Source of the DNA: a virus
Direction: 5' to 3' (one strand)
IMG/VR virus record: IMGVR_UViG_3300034789_000199
Coordinates: 1 to 46,722 of that record
DNA: 46,722 nt
Part shown: positions 19,201 through 34,200 of the stretch, one piece after another
Layout: each line of letters starts with the position of its first letter
How positions within the stretch are numbered: the stretch's first letter is position 1
Program-made: the position numbers and the translations under genes
Notes under the pieces: generated by a model
What the model was told of the DNA's origin: nothing
The model's database searches: none
Seen by the model: the letters and a program-made list of their open reading frames with translations, nothing else

Positions 19201-22200
19201 GGATGTACATAATAGGTTGTTCCATCAAGTTCTGGAATATTAGATCCTAGAACAATATAAGCAACTCTATCATATGGTTCAAAGTTATTAGCAACATTAA
19301 TAACTCCATCATAAACAGCAACACCTGCGTCAAATTGTGTTCTTAAGTATGTTGTTGGGAATTGTGAGTATTGTAACGCAGTTAATATTAAGTGGAATAA
19401 TTGATGTAACTTATGAGATGCAGTCGCAGTAGGACGTAATTCTCTATCAGGATTAGTTCCATCAAGTGAATAAAGAGGTTGGTTAGCATTTACACCAGGA
19501 TCAGGTGCAGTTCCTTTTAAGATATGATCCATCAACTCTTTAATCATTCTTGCGTGATAAAGAAGACGAGTTCTAAAGAGTGTTGGGTATGCTACGAAAT
19601 TACCATCAGCATCAAACCAAGAGTTAACTAATTGTAAAGTCCTAGCATTACCATTTGTAATGAAGTCATATACAATCGCTTTTTGTATTGGTTCAGCAAA
19701 CGAAGCATCTCCTGCATAACCAGGATATTGATTTAAAGTTTTCTCATATGATTCTAATCGAGTATATGTGTCATTGTATATTAATAATCTTGCAGATTGT
19801 TTATACATCTCTGTGCCACTTCCAAGACCGTGAAGAAGTGTCTTGAATAGTACGTGTGCAGCAGATGTGACATCGTAACAAGTTCCACCTTTATATACAG
19901 TGTTGTTAGTGACAGGTGCAGTTCTGGTTATAGTTGCAAGATGACTACCATTTCCTTGAGCAGCAGTATCAATAGTATTAATAAGTATCTCCCAAAGGGT
20001 ATTAATCGCTGAACTCTGTGTGGTGCAGTTTCCGTTACCTGCTGAATCGTAAGTTATAGAAACGTCACGTCTAATAGCACGTTCACCTGTAAGTGGCCAT
20101 TCGAGTGGTAATGTTCTCGTAATTCCATTTAGATATGCTGTAGGATTACTTGTATTACTACTATCAAATAGATTGATAGGAATACCCATTAATGTTGTTA
20201 TAGACGCTGCTTCATTTACACAACGAACTCCACCACCACCAATAATAAAGGTTATAGCATTAGTATTAGCACTTACAAAGTTGTGAGGATGATTACCACC
20301 ATAAGATACAGCACCAGAAACAGCACTTACAAATGTATGTGGATATTGTTCGTTTGTAGGTGCAGGGTTTACATTAACCTTAATACGTCCATTCTTAAAT
20401 CTAACACCTCCAGGTGCAGCAGATATGAATGTATGAGTGTAATTTCCACCTGCACTTATTGCATTTGTTGCAGCATTTACAAATGTATGAGTAGTTACGT
20501 TAGTAGATGGGATTCTTCCAGATGCTAAAACATTAACTGTAATAGTTGTTTGACCAACTGCTTTTACTTCTAAAGGAACATCATATGCTCTATCTTTCTT
20601 CCAAGTAATATTATTTGTAGCAGAAGAAACATATGTGTGTGGTGTTGTATTTGTTGAAGGTATTCCAGTAGATAATAAAACTTGAACTTTAAATGTATTT
20701 GCAGTTACATCTGAAATTTCTAACCAAGAATTAGCAGCAGGGTCAGTAGCACGTGGATATGTATGATTTGTTTGATTGTTATCTTGACCACAAGTAAATG
20801 TTAGAGAATCAGTTGCAATCTTAATTTGATCACCATTTGCAAATCCGTGTTGAGGAACAGTCAACTGCATCATACCTGTAGTAGGTTCATATACAGCAGC
20901 AGTGCTCTGATGTATTGTAGTTGTTGTTCTAGGATATGAATGCTCAGTAGCATTATTATCTTCTAAACAAGTAAATATTAATGAATTATCAGCAATCTTA
21001 ATGTGTGATCCAGGAACAAGACTGTGATTACCGATTGTGATAACCATATCTCCTGTAGTAGGACTGTAAACAACATTTGATGGAGTATAATTTAGAGTAT
21101 TTGTAGAACCAACGTTTACATCAAAAGTATTTGTAGCAACGTTGCTGATTGTTAGATACTGGTTTGATGCAGGATCACTAGCACGAGGATAAGAATGTAC
21201 ACTATAGTTGTTATCCATTGTACAAGTGAAGTTCAATGAATTATTAACAAGTCTTATCTGATCACCATTACTAAATCCGTGTTGAGGAACAGTCAGGGTC
21301 ATAGCACCAGTAGTAGGTGAATATGTTGCTCCTGTTGCTGTAAACGCAGAATCACTAATTTCTAAAACTTCTAATGATTTACCACTAGCATAGTCAGTAG
21401 GACGAGGATATGCGTGGTTAGTAGTATTACCATCTTTTGTGCAAGTAAATGTTATTGCATAATCTTGAGAGAACTTAATATGTCTTCCAACATTAAGATT
21501 ATTTGTACCAATATCTAAGAATAGATTACCAGTTGCTTCTTCATATATTGCATCAGTAACATCGTGAGTTCCGTTAGCAGTAGTTCCTACATTTACTGTA
21601 AATGTATTTGTAGTAAATGCTGTAACTGGTAATAAAGCACCGCTAGAAGGATCTAATGGTCTTGGATATGTATGGTTTGTTGCATTACCATCAAAATCAC
21701 AAGTAAATGTTAATGAGTTTTGAGCAAGTTGAATACTATCACTTGTAGTTAAGTTATGACCATTAACAGTAAGTCTTAAATTACCTGTAGTTGGGAAGTA
21801 TTCTACATTTGTTGGAGTTAAGTTACCAACTGTTGTATTAGTACCATCAATAGTAATACTAGAATCATATATTGCACTTCCTTCTGTTACACCATTAATT
21901 GTAACAATCTGCTGTCTCATTATTTGTATTGCAATATCTCTTGCTTGTTCAAAGATATATTTAACTTCTGCTGCTTGGTTACTAATATGCTGTATAGCAT
22001 TTCCAACTGTAATATAGAACTCACTTGAATACCACATACGGTTGTTACCACCGTGCTTTAAGTTGAATACTAATGCTTCAAGTAAATCTACAACGTCATC
22101 AACACAAGACTGATAATTATAACCACCAGAGAATGCCAAATTAGGATACTGAGACATACCACGACCAACAGCAGTTGTAGCGATAAATCTTATATTATTT

Positions 22201-25200
22201 TCAATTTCATTTGCAGCATCATAGTAACCATTGGTTGTAGCATTATTATAGTAATCAGGTCTCTGTATTGCTTGTCCTAATCCACCTGTTGCTGCCTCAC
22301 TCTCATAGGGAGTAAACCCTAAACGGTTTCTGATGGTTAGGATTGACATATCTCTTGCTAACTTAAACGCATAGATTGTCTCATCAGATTGATTAGTTAC
22401 GTGACTTAATGCTAAATCAGTATTTAAGTATAAAGCAGCAGCATCATATGTCTCGCTGTTACCACCAAAACGTAAATCGTGTGCTACAGATTCGATGATG
22501 TCAACAATATCATCTTCACAGTTAACTTTACCACCTGGAACTCTAAACTTCTTAGATTGTGCAAACGATGTTTTAGTTAGAATATCAACTGCTTCACCTG
22601 CAATGGTCTTAGCATTTTGCTGTAAAAGATTTGCAGCGTCAAGATCTCTATCAGATCCAGTATATGCTTTAGGATCTATTGTAATAGTATCGTCACGATA
22701 AACAGACTCATCTGTGTATAACATCTGATAGTAATCAGAGAAATCAGCAGCGACTTGAGCAGGGTTCTCATTTCTACCAATTAATAAACCTTGTATTGCT
22801 TTTTGTGCTAACTTCTTAGCATATTCAATCGCATCAATCATTGCAAGCAATTCATCTTCAATATAATTGATATTAGTCTCATTATCGAGATAACTATCAA
22901 TCATTGCTTGAGTTTCAAAGTTACCACCTGTAACCAAGTCACCTGCAATAGCAGGAAGTATATGATCTCTAATATCTCTTACACATTTTGCTCTATTAGG
23001 TATTGTTAGTTTATTTACTGTTGAGAAACCAACTTGTACTTGATATTTGTTTTCAATATAATATACTGCTTCATCAGCGATTGCTTTTCTATTAAAGTAA
23101 ATTAAATCAGCACCATCTCTAAATCTATGACCTGTAGGACCTATAACATCTAATAGATCATCTACAAGAGTCATAATATCAGTTTGTATCTGTGAAGATG
23201 CAGGAGATGCAAAATAATTAGGAACACGAACTTTAGTTGAATAAGTTCCTTCTAAATCTGCTTCATCTAATGTAATTACATCAATACAAAGTTTTGCAAC
23301 TTCTCTCCAAGTATAGATTGATTGTAATTGCTCACCACCAATATGTTGTAATGCACCAGATCCTTCAATGTAAGCACGACCAACAATGGTTGTTTGGAAG
23401 TTACCACCTGATATAAGATCGTCAATTATAGCAGGAATAATATATGATTTAGTATCACGTAGACAAACATTAGATCCATAACCACTCATACCACCATCAC
23501 CAGGGATGACAAAATCAGGGTATCTATACTTAAGACGACCAACTGCTTCTTCAGCAATATAGTCAATATTCTTACGTATAACTTCAGCACATATTCTATA
23601 TTCTTCACGACTAAGATCAACACCTTCAGTTGTAAGTTCAGAACGCCATAGCTCAACTTCATCAGCAGTAGCAGTAGATATTATATGATTAACGTATGTT
23701 GCATATACTGCACTCTGTTCCATAGGGAATGGTGCTTCACCAAGAAGTGCGAATGATACATCTGTACTATCGTTAAAGATAATAGGGGGAGTAAAACTAC
23801 TATTGTACTGGGAAATTCCTTTGCGGATTATAAGATTATCAATCCAACCATTGAAAGGATTACCATTGTTCCATCCTGCACCAACAGTAATCTTACTATT
23901 TGCATTATAATTGTTTGTATCAGTGTATGTACCCATCTGCTGACCATTTACAAACAGTTTAGTAACACTTGTAGAACGAGATACTGCAATATGATACCAG
24001 TTATTGATTGTAGTAATAGCAGAACTAACAGTAATTACATCACTAGCACCTATAGATAAGCGAAGTGACTGACCAGACATCAATATACCTAACTTAGTGT
24101 CAGAAGATGACTCTCTAAGATCAATAAGTCTCTGTGTGCCAGTAACAGAAGCAGGACGTATCCATAATTCCATTGTATAGTCACCAGTAGCAGCATCTGC
24201 TCCATCACCAAATAATACAGCATTACTTGATGGGAAAGTAGCATATGAACCAGATCCAGTAAATCTAAGTGAACCAGAATCAGTTTTAAATGTTAATTTA
24301 TCTTGAGATACGTTTGCATATGTAAGTTTAGAGTTGGTTATGTACTCACCTGCTTGTAATACACCACTAATCTGTTTAGAGAAGATCCACTTGTTACCTG
24401 CATTAGATCCAATAACATCATATGTTGCACCTGATGTAACTGCTCTTACAGTATCACCAAATACAAAGAATCCACCAGATGATTTATCTCTATAAGCGTG
24501 TTTAGCACAACGTAAAGTTTCTCCATCCACAAAAGCATAAGGAGGAAGAACACGAGGTACATTAGTAATTGCCCACTGATATGTTGCAGGAGTGCCACCT
24601 GTAGGATCCTCTAGAGTATCAGTAATGATTCTCATATAGGATGTTATAGCATTTGCCTGATTAACACAACTGTTAGTATATCCTGCATACGCTCCAGAAG
24701 GTGCAGTCTCAGTTACTGCTGCTTCAAATGCTGCTACTGTTCCTGGAGATGCAGTTGATCCAAGATTAGTAATCAAAATATTCATTAGTGTAGTAATTGC
24801 TGATGCAACTGCCTGACAAGTTGGGTTTGCAGGATCAGCGGTTATAGATGTATCAGTTACTTGATTCCAGTTATGAGATCCTGCTTTTGTCCAAGCATTA
24901 TTTCTCATTACTTCAATAGCAATATCTCTTGCCTTAGTAAAAGCATCTACAATAGTATCTCTATCACCAGATGTTACACCATACTGTAGAGTTTTCTTAG
25001 TTGCTTTATATACAAAGTTATTACCACCGTGTGCTAAGTTATAAACCATCGCTTCAAGAACATCAACAATATCAGATAAACAATGAACATCTCCACCTGA
25101 TACGTTATATCCTGGATTTTGTGTTTTAGCATAATGTAATGCTTCATATGCAATGAACCATTTATTAGCAAGAATTAAATCTCTTGCATCACCGTGACTA

Positions 25201-28200
25201 TTGCTTATAACAGCAAACTCTTCTGTGATAGTAGGATCTCTATATTGAGGTAGATTAGTGGTAGTTGTATTAATAACTTCATTGCGGATACACTGTATCG
25301 CTAAATCACGTGCTTTGTTAAATGCGTATATTGTTTGTGCTACTTCACCATCAACGTGATATATTGCATTACCCTGTACATATGTACTAGCAGCATCCCA
25401 GATTTCTGAGTTACCATCAACTTCTAATTGATATGCAACAATATTTAAAATATCTACAATATCATCTTCACAATCTCTATCTCCACCTAATGATGGAACT
25501 ACAAATGATGGGAAAAATGCCTTCATTAATCCAACTGCTTCTTCAGCAATGAATCTAGCATTCTTTCTTATCAATACAGCAGCATCAAATGAACGTTGAT
25601 CGTCTACACCTACTAATGAAGCGTTATCATAGTAGATTTGTTTGTTACGTATTGAGTCACCTGCTGCAAATTGTGATCCTGACAGATAATTATATCTAAT
25701 TTCTTGGTTTCTTACCTCTTCAAAGTCTAAGAAGTCTTGGTTATTAGCAGTTCCCTCTTCATATAGTTCTTCTGGATTGATAACTGTCTCAGAAATATTG
25801 TCTAAGATAGTATTTGGATAGGTAATTGAAGGAACACGTTGGAAAATTAGACCAAAGAATGATGATGGAGGTGATAAATCAACAGTATCAATGATTTGTT
25901 GAGATACATCGTCTGTATATGGTGCAATTACAGTAACTCTTGCAGCAATTTTAGATGCAGCAGAGTATATTGTGTCGTTAAATTTGATATTAAAGTCACC
26001 AGTTTCAAATTCAGATGTACCAGATGTACGAGAAACTACCAATCTAGCGTCTACAACACCATCTCTAAGGTTATTTTCTTCAATAATTGCAAAATCACCT
26101 TGTAAATTTGTTATTCTTTCACCTTGTTCGTAAATTGTTTTGCTAGTTAAACCAGTTACAGCACTTAATGTACCATCAAATCCACTAGATGACGCTAAAA
26201 CATTGTCACCAATCTGGAAAGTACCTTCTACATCGATAACATCAATGTAATCTACACCACTATCAATGACAGTTGCAGTTCCCTCGTTCTGTAAAGACCT
26301 TACAGGTTTACCTGTTTGTGGGAAAATACCAGATGTTGTACTAAATGTATATCTTATAATATTAATTTGAGAGAATGTAAGATTTCTAAACTTAATTCTT
26401 GATGGTGCTTTAGGTGGTTCTGAGAATACAACAGATGGACCAGATGTTGTGAATGCAGTTCCAGGTGACTGGGCAACACCGTTAATAAGAATCAATAATT
26501 GATCATCAGTTGCAGTTACAGATTCACCTTCTACAGTCAATGGGAATTGTGTTTTGACACCATTAAAGTCATTATCAATATTATCAAGTTTTTTAACAAT
26601 AGAAGTTAAGATTTCTTCAGAGTTAGTAAGTCTTCTTTGTCTGAATAATACTTCAGTGTTATTAAACTCGGTATATATTGGTTGTGAGTTAGCAAAAGAT
26701 GTAATCTGATTAATATTAGTAGCACTAAAGATATTAACTTCTTTAACAAGATCAGATACAACCTTTCTTCCTGATATATCTTTACCTGCTGCAAGTGCCA
26801 ATTCACCAAACATATTGAATCCAACTGGGTGATTGGTTTCAAGAATACTCTTTCTCCATTCGTTAATAGGAGTTTGTGATTTAATAACGTAAGAGAAGTT
26901 CTGATAGAAGTAAGAGTCTTGAATTTTCTGTACAATTTCAGATGGTTTACCAATGTCATCAATAAACTGACCAGTAGTGGTTGTCATTGAGTCTATATTC
27001 AATGTACCACGAGCAATAGATAAGTTATCAATCAAACCAGATGCACGAGATACCTGTGCAGTTACACGTTCTCCAACAGTCCAATTTCCGTTATAGTTTT
27101 CAAGTTTTAATATACGAGGACCAATCTGCCAACCTTCATTATCTGAAACGTAACCTGTTGCAGTAGCAGTTTCTAGGGATGAACCTTGATATACAAGTTC
27201 TCCTTTTAAGAAACGAGATGTTTGTACAATAGCAGTTGCTTGACCACCAAATACTTCAGTAAGAAGAATCTGACGACCATCACCTTGAGTTAAGAATGTA
27301 ATAAAGTTACCAGACTCAGCATCAACTTGTGTTAGTGCTATTCTAAGTTGGTCTGCTTCAAGTGAATTTGCCTCACCTGCAATAGCATAGTAAGTGGTTG
27401 TAGAACTTAAACTAACCAAACCTGCTGAACTTGGTTTTGGTAGAACACCAACTGTAGATCCTAAATCTTCTGCTCTAAGTTGAACAGCAGCACCAGTTGT
27501 AATACCGTGTGGGAAGTTAAACTGTAAATATCCTAAATCAAGGTTTACAACATAGTTAAATTCTGACTTAAGTGTAACTGATGGTTCAGAACTATATCCA
27601 GATCCAGGATTTTTAATTATTATTTCAGATAGTCTATTATTTTTAACAATCGCTTCTGCTTCAGCACCTGATCCACCACCACCTTCAATAACAACTCTAG
27701 GAATTGATGTATAACCAGAACCAGGATCTGTAACCTTAATTTCAGAAAGTATAGCAGTATTAAACAACTGAAGGTTTACAGGGAATGTAATCTCAGGTCT
27801 TAGTGTATAATCGTGAGAATAACCGAAACCAAATTCATTATTTTTAAGTTTCTTAATCTTACCAATACTTGTACCTTGTAAGAACACAGATGCACCAGAT
27901 CCCTCAGCAGGAATTACAACATCAAGTTGTCCACCAGAACCTTGTAATAGTGATCCCAATATTCCTGGAATAGTATCAATATCAATAGATGCAGTAGTAT
28001 ATCCTTTACCTGGAGATGTTAATTCAACAGCAGTAATAACACCTGTTAATTCACCATCATCTGCAACTGTAATATTACATAGACCACCTTCACCATCTCC
28101 TGCAATAGGAACATTATAATAGATGCCATTAATGTATTCTGTACCACCAGATATGATACGTATTTTCTCAATTTCTCTATCAGATGATATATCAGTAACA

Positions 28201-31200
28201 ATAGGTAATTTTTGATAGAAACCACCTGGGTTTACCAGTTTGATACTTGCAATAGGACCAATCGCTTTTAGAGAAGTTGTACTATAAGATGCTCTTGTAA
28301 GACCTGTTTCAGTTGTTCCTAAAGGAGCAGTTGTTTTTTCTGGTTCTACAAGAAGTGGGAATGTAAATTCTGTATCTGATAATATCTGATTAATATTAAA
28401 TGTTCCTTTATAAGGAGTTTCTATAACGTCAATAAATGATGCTTCACCTACAGGAGAGTTACTTGGAAGAGTTCTTGATGGATCGAAGTAATATGAAATA
28501 TTGGTAACATCTTCATCAACAATAAACTTAACAAGTGGTTTAGGTGATGTTTGGTCAGTTAAACCTGGGATACCCTCTCTAACAATGTTTACAAAAGGAT
28601 ATTCTAATTTATATTGATTATCCTTAGAGAACGACATATAATATCCAAAATTAGATGGATCATCAAGGTCAAATATGTATTGATGTTTACGAACAAATAA
28701 TAATTGTGGATGTTTAGCGTAGATATTAACACTTGCAATAGTAGAACTTGTAAATGAAGGATCTTGTACAGCAGTTGATCTTAAACGATATAAGAATCTT
28801 CTACTATCAAGAACCTCTTCTACAAAGAATGATCCACCATATTCAGTTGTTGTAAATCCTTCAACAAATATAATTTCGTTTTGAGTAAAATTATGCCTAC
28901 TTGTAGAAACACAGAATACTAAATCTGTAAATGCTAGAGCACCAGTTGGAATAATATCTTTATCAAGATTCGATGTAAGATGGAATTTCTTAACTCCAAC
29001 TAAACCTGATATTGTTATTATCTTTCCAGTAGCATCGAATGTTGCTGAAAGACCAACAGCGTCAGCATCAATGTTATCACCTTTAATAAATGCTGATCCC
29101 TCATATACTGCTTCAATTCTAATTGAGTAATCTGTTGCTACAAATGGTCTCCAAGAACCAAATTGATTTAATGTTCCACTAGAATATGAAGTATTTGCAA
29201 GATCTATATTAAAACTACCTGCATCACGAGTATATACCCAGTTTATATTTCCATCAGTTACTGTACCAATCGTATGAATAGGAGCACTAGCACCAGAAAC
29301 TCCAGTAGAACCTGCTGTATAGATCTTACCTGCATTATAAACTTCATCTCCAGTTGTATAACTGAAGTTTGTAAACCATTGAGGTATAGTTGTTTCAACT
29401 AAAAATGTTTGATTAATAAGGTTTACATCATTTGCAGTTGATTTTAATTTCTTAGTAGTATCAAAATTACCAATAATATTACCAATATCAACCTGTCCTT
29501 GTGCTCCACGAACATTTACAATAGTACCGTATGCACTGACTACATCTTGTCCACCAATAACTGAATACTGTTGTAATATAGAACCTTTAGTAAAGTTTGC
29601 TGTTTGGTTAAATGTTACTGTCTTTACAGTATCAATAGACTGATATATTGCATCACGAATATAGAATTTAGGAATAACAGTAGTGCTTAGTAGTAGTTTT
29701 CTACCAAGAGGTGTTGGGATAGTAGCAGTTCTAGTCTCATATATCTGATCTGTAGACGTAAATGAGTAAGTTCCTTCAACATTATTTGATACAACATCAG
29801 CATAATCAAGTATTTGTAGACCCGCAGGACCTAATGTCCAATCTCCAGAAGTAATCACCTGGGTATTAAACGTAAAGTCGTTCACAGCGGCTGCGACTTG
29901 AATCTGCATACCAGTTTGAACGGTGTTTAATGTATATGTTCCAGTCTTAGTTTGTTCTCTATCTAACTTGTAGCAGAAAGCAGATACTGTTTTATTAGAA
30001 CCAACTGCTTGTGCAGGAGTAAATGTATCACTATATTTTGCAATACCTGATACAGAAATATTATCTACCCAACCACCAATAGAACTAGCGACAACAGGAG
30101 ATGATTTACCAAATAATAGTATAGATTTAAGTTGTGTATCTATAGTTGTACTTGTTACATCAATTTGTTCAACACCATTGATGAATACTTTATAAACGTA
30201 AGTACCAACACCAGGAGTTGACTTAACAAGAGCAACGTGTATAAATGCTTCGTTATTAAATGTTGTCCAGTTAGTTGTGGTTGTAGATAGGTAAGTATTA
30301 GAACCTAACTTTAAACGAACTTTACCAAAATCAGGACTTGTAGCATCACCTTCTAGTTCTACAACTGCATTATCACCTGTAGTAGGAGCAACATCAAAAA
30401 TATTTGGTGTAGAACTTTGAGCATTGTATTGTGCTTGCCCAATAGCGATCCACGCTTCAATAGTATAATTTGTTGCTACATCAGCACCCCAGTCTAACGA
30501 TAGTCTATTCGCAGCAGCACTGATATTTGCTGACTGTGCACCATATTTCCATTTAGAAGTATCTAATGTAGGATCTACAGACCATCCTGCTGTTAAAGTA
30601 TTATTATATGTTTCATCTCCAGTTATAGTTGATTCAAAATTGAGTATTGCTAATTCATTAGATTCAATTTTATTACCTGCAATAATAGTATCACCAGAAT
30701 TATCGTTACTAATTGTAGTTGGTTGGAAACCAATACCACTAACCTGTTTTACAGAAGCAGCAGTTAATATATTACTTGTATTCCAAGAAATCTTGAATAT
30801 GATTGCTCTATGATCATTGAAAGCATATTTAACGTATGCACCAACATCAATATTACCAAATATATCAAATTTAACTCCAGTTGATTGTATATCTTCAAAT
30901 ACACCAGTAGGTGAAAGTAATTTAACAACTGATGGAGTTTTGTAATCACTAGGTGCAAACTTCATATACAAAACACCAGTATTCTTGGTATTAGAAATTT
31001 GGTATGCAGTTGCAGTTACGTATCTAGAACCATAGTCATCAATAGTAATTTTAGGATTAGAGAATCTATATCCAGTATTACCAAACTGTCTACTCCAAGA
31101 AACGTTAATAGTTACATTATCATAGTTAGTTTCACCAATAATAATTTCACTCGTTCCCGCAGGATCATTAACACCAACAAATATACAGGTGTTATCACTT

Positions 31201-34200
31201 GTAAATTTAAGGTCTGTTAATTGTTCTGATCCTGATGCAGTACATATCTTACGTTTTTCTTTAATAGCACCCTGTTCATCTAACAAAGCAATCCACATAT
31301 CATCTGGATTTGGAGAGTTAGTATCTGTTGTACCACCAACGTATATTTGACCGTTATCATCTATAGTTAAGGATGATATATAATCTCTTCTTGAAGAACC
31401 AGATATACCTGCAATTTCACGTTGCCATACAGGAACAGCAGTAGGATTGTTCTGTGCATCAAATCCAGAGGTATATTTAGCAACAACTAGGTCTGGATTG
31501 TATGATAAGTTGACATTATTAGGAATTGTTTCACCAACAACGTAGATAGAATGTGGTGATGTGTTTTCAAGATAAATTCTGTTAAATACACAACGTTTAT
31601 CTCCCGCAGCAGGTTGTAGTGGTGCCATTGTACGTGTCCACAACAATCTACCATCACTATTGAATTTTGCAAGTAATCCTGCTGAATCTCCATCAACATC
31701 ATCTGCTTCACCGACAACATAGAATGTTCTATCATCAGCAGTAACAATATCTTTAAGTTTTACTATTTTCTCAATACCACTACTCTCATCTAATAATGTA
31801 AGAGCATAATTTGCTTTTTTATATCTTTGTGGATGACTTACTCTAACTTCTGGTGGATTGCTAGGTGTATATTCTGATCCAGAGTTAATAATATTAACTG
31901 TATTAACAGCACCAGATTCAAGTTGTACAAGTTCTAATTTAAAATCTTGACCAGTTCCTGTAACAATTTCGTAAGTTGGTGGAATATCATCATTATATCC
32001 AAGACCTTGTTGACTAATATTTACTGTTTCAACACCAGATACAACTTTTACTCTAAATGTTTTGTTTGTTTGATCAATAATAGGAATACTATCAACAATA
32101 ATTTCATCATTAACTCTTAAATCGTGTTCACCAGTAGTTGTAATCTTTGCTAACGGTGAATCATTAACCATAGATGAAGTGTACTGACTGACATCAATAC
32201 CTTTTACAGCATTTACTTTAGCAGATGCACCATATCCACCAGTTCCTGTATCGTCAAAGAACAACTTATCATTAACTTTATATGATATACCTGGGTTTTC
32301 AACTACAAATCCACTAATTTTAGCATCTTCAAATTTAGTAGTAGTATCAATCTCAATATCAACCTGTGATCTAGTAGATACACTAGGGTAGTAATCAAAT
32401 AATTGCAGTACAGGTTCTTCTGAGATATAATTTAATTCGTTTTCTTCTTCTGTTGATATAACACCATCTCTGTTAGTATCTTCTATTTCAAAGATAAACT
32501 CGTCACCTATCTCAGTTACAAGAGTATCTGTATCTTGGTTAGGTGTACGTTGAATATCAATGTCAACATCTTCATAAGGATCACGGAATCTAACAACATC
32601 AAGAGGAATATTGGTTTGTACAGCATCTTGACTATAGTTCCATTCGTCAGGTCTTGAATATAATTGTGGTCCACAGACATATGGGAATACAGGTAAACCT
32701 GCTTCTGATGCGTCAATGGAAACAAAATAAGCATAAGTTCCTTCAGGATATTCAGGTGTCTTACAATATCTACCATTATACTGATCTAAATCACCTGCTT
32801 GGAACACATACTCATAATCTTCTATATAAGTTCCTGCGGGTTTGTCTGATAATAGTGGTCCATCAGCACGAACTGGATTTGGATTGGTTGCACTGTCAAA
32901 TAATAACGCAGGTTTTACTCTGTAAGAAGATACACATCTCTTAATACCAGATGACTGATCAGCAGCATCAATATAACCATATGGTCCGTATATTGGGTTT
33001 CCATCAAATGCCCAACCAATAATAGGAGAGTGTCTTAGTCCTGCTGAAAGTTCTCTAAGATTTCCTGATGATGGATCTTTAAATACATTATCACCAAGAA
33101 CATAACGTAATTGTTTAGGATCTGATAAATGTGCATATTCACCACCATATTGTGTGTTATATCCTGCAAATACATAACCACGAGAAGGATCCATTAGTCC
33201 TGATAGTTCAGTTTCTAAGTTCTGTGTCCACTCAAATACATTTGCAGTAAATGATGCACCTTGACCAATAGATTCACAACGAATAGTTGTAAGACCAGTT
33301 GAATATCCTATACCTCTGTTCTCAACAGTAATACTTAAAACACGTCCTTTATCTTCACCAAATGTTCCTATGGTTGCTTTTGCAATAGCACCATAACCAT
33401 CACCATTAATAATTACATTAGGAGGAGATGTATATCCACTACCTGAGTTAATAATAGCGATTGATACAATACGACCATTGATAATAATTGGTTGTGCAAC
33501 AGCACCTTCACCAGAATTTAATTTAATATTAGGTGCAGTTGTATAACTTGATCCTGCTGTATCTACACTAATAGATTGAATAGGACCTCTTACCTCGGCA
33601 GTAGCAGTTGCACCTGTTCCATTGCCTCCTGAGATGCTTACAGTAGGTGCTGAGGTGTACCCTTGACCAGGTGTTTCAACAAGAACTTTACTTACAACTC
33701 CATTTGTAATAACAGCAGTTGCAGTAGCACCAAATCCACCTCCACCAACAATAGAAACTAATGGGGATGAGGTGTATCCAGAACCACCTGCTGTTACATC
33801 AACATTAAATAAAGAACCATTTACAACAACACTAGCAGCAGCACCAGATCCACCACCACCACTTATTTCAATTAATGGTTTAGAAGCAGCGTCATATCCT
33901 TCACCTGCATCTACAATATCAAAACTTGTAATTCCACCAAATTTTGTCTTAATTTGAGACTTATAAGACCAAACAGCAACACCATTTACCCAACATCCAA
34001 TAGGACCAAATGATAAATCATCACGACGTGATACAGTATCAACAATTCTAGGAAATCTACTTAACTTTCTTTGGTTTCCTGGGAGTAGAGCAGACCCAAT
34101 GAACGGACCAACTTTATAGTTTGGAATACCTGTTGTAGCAATATAAGAGTAATTTGAGTTGAAGAACGTATTTTGTACATTAGTTGTAAATTGTGCGATA

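Noticed and set aside
20235-21822. CRISPR-like array
   Set aside because: The periodicity is of 60-85 codons in frame with conserved protein residues; there are no short identical repeats with unique spacers.
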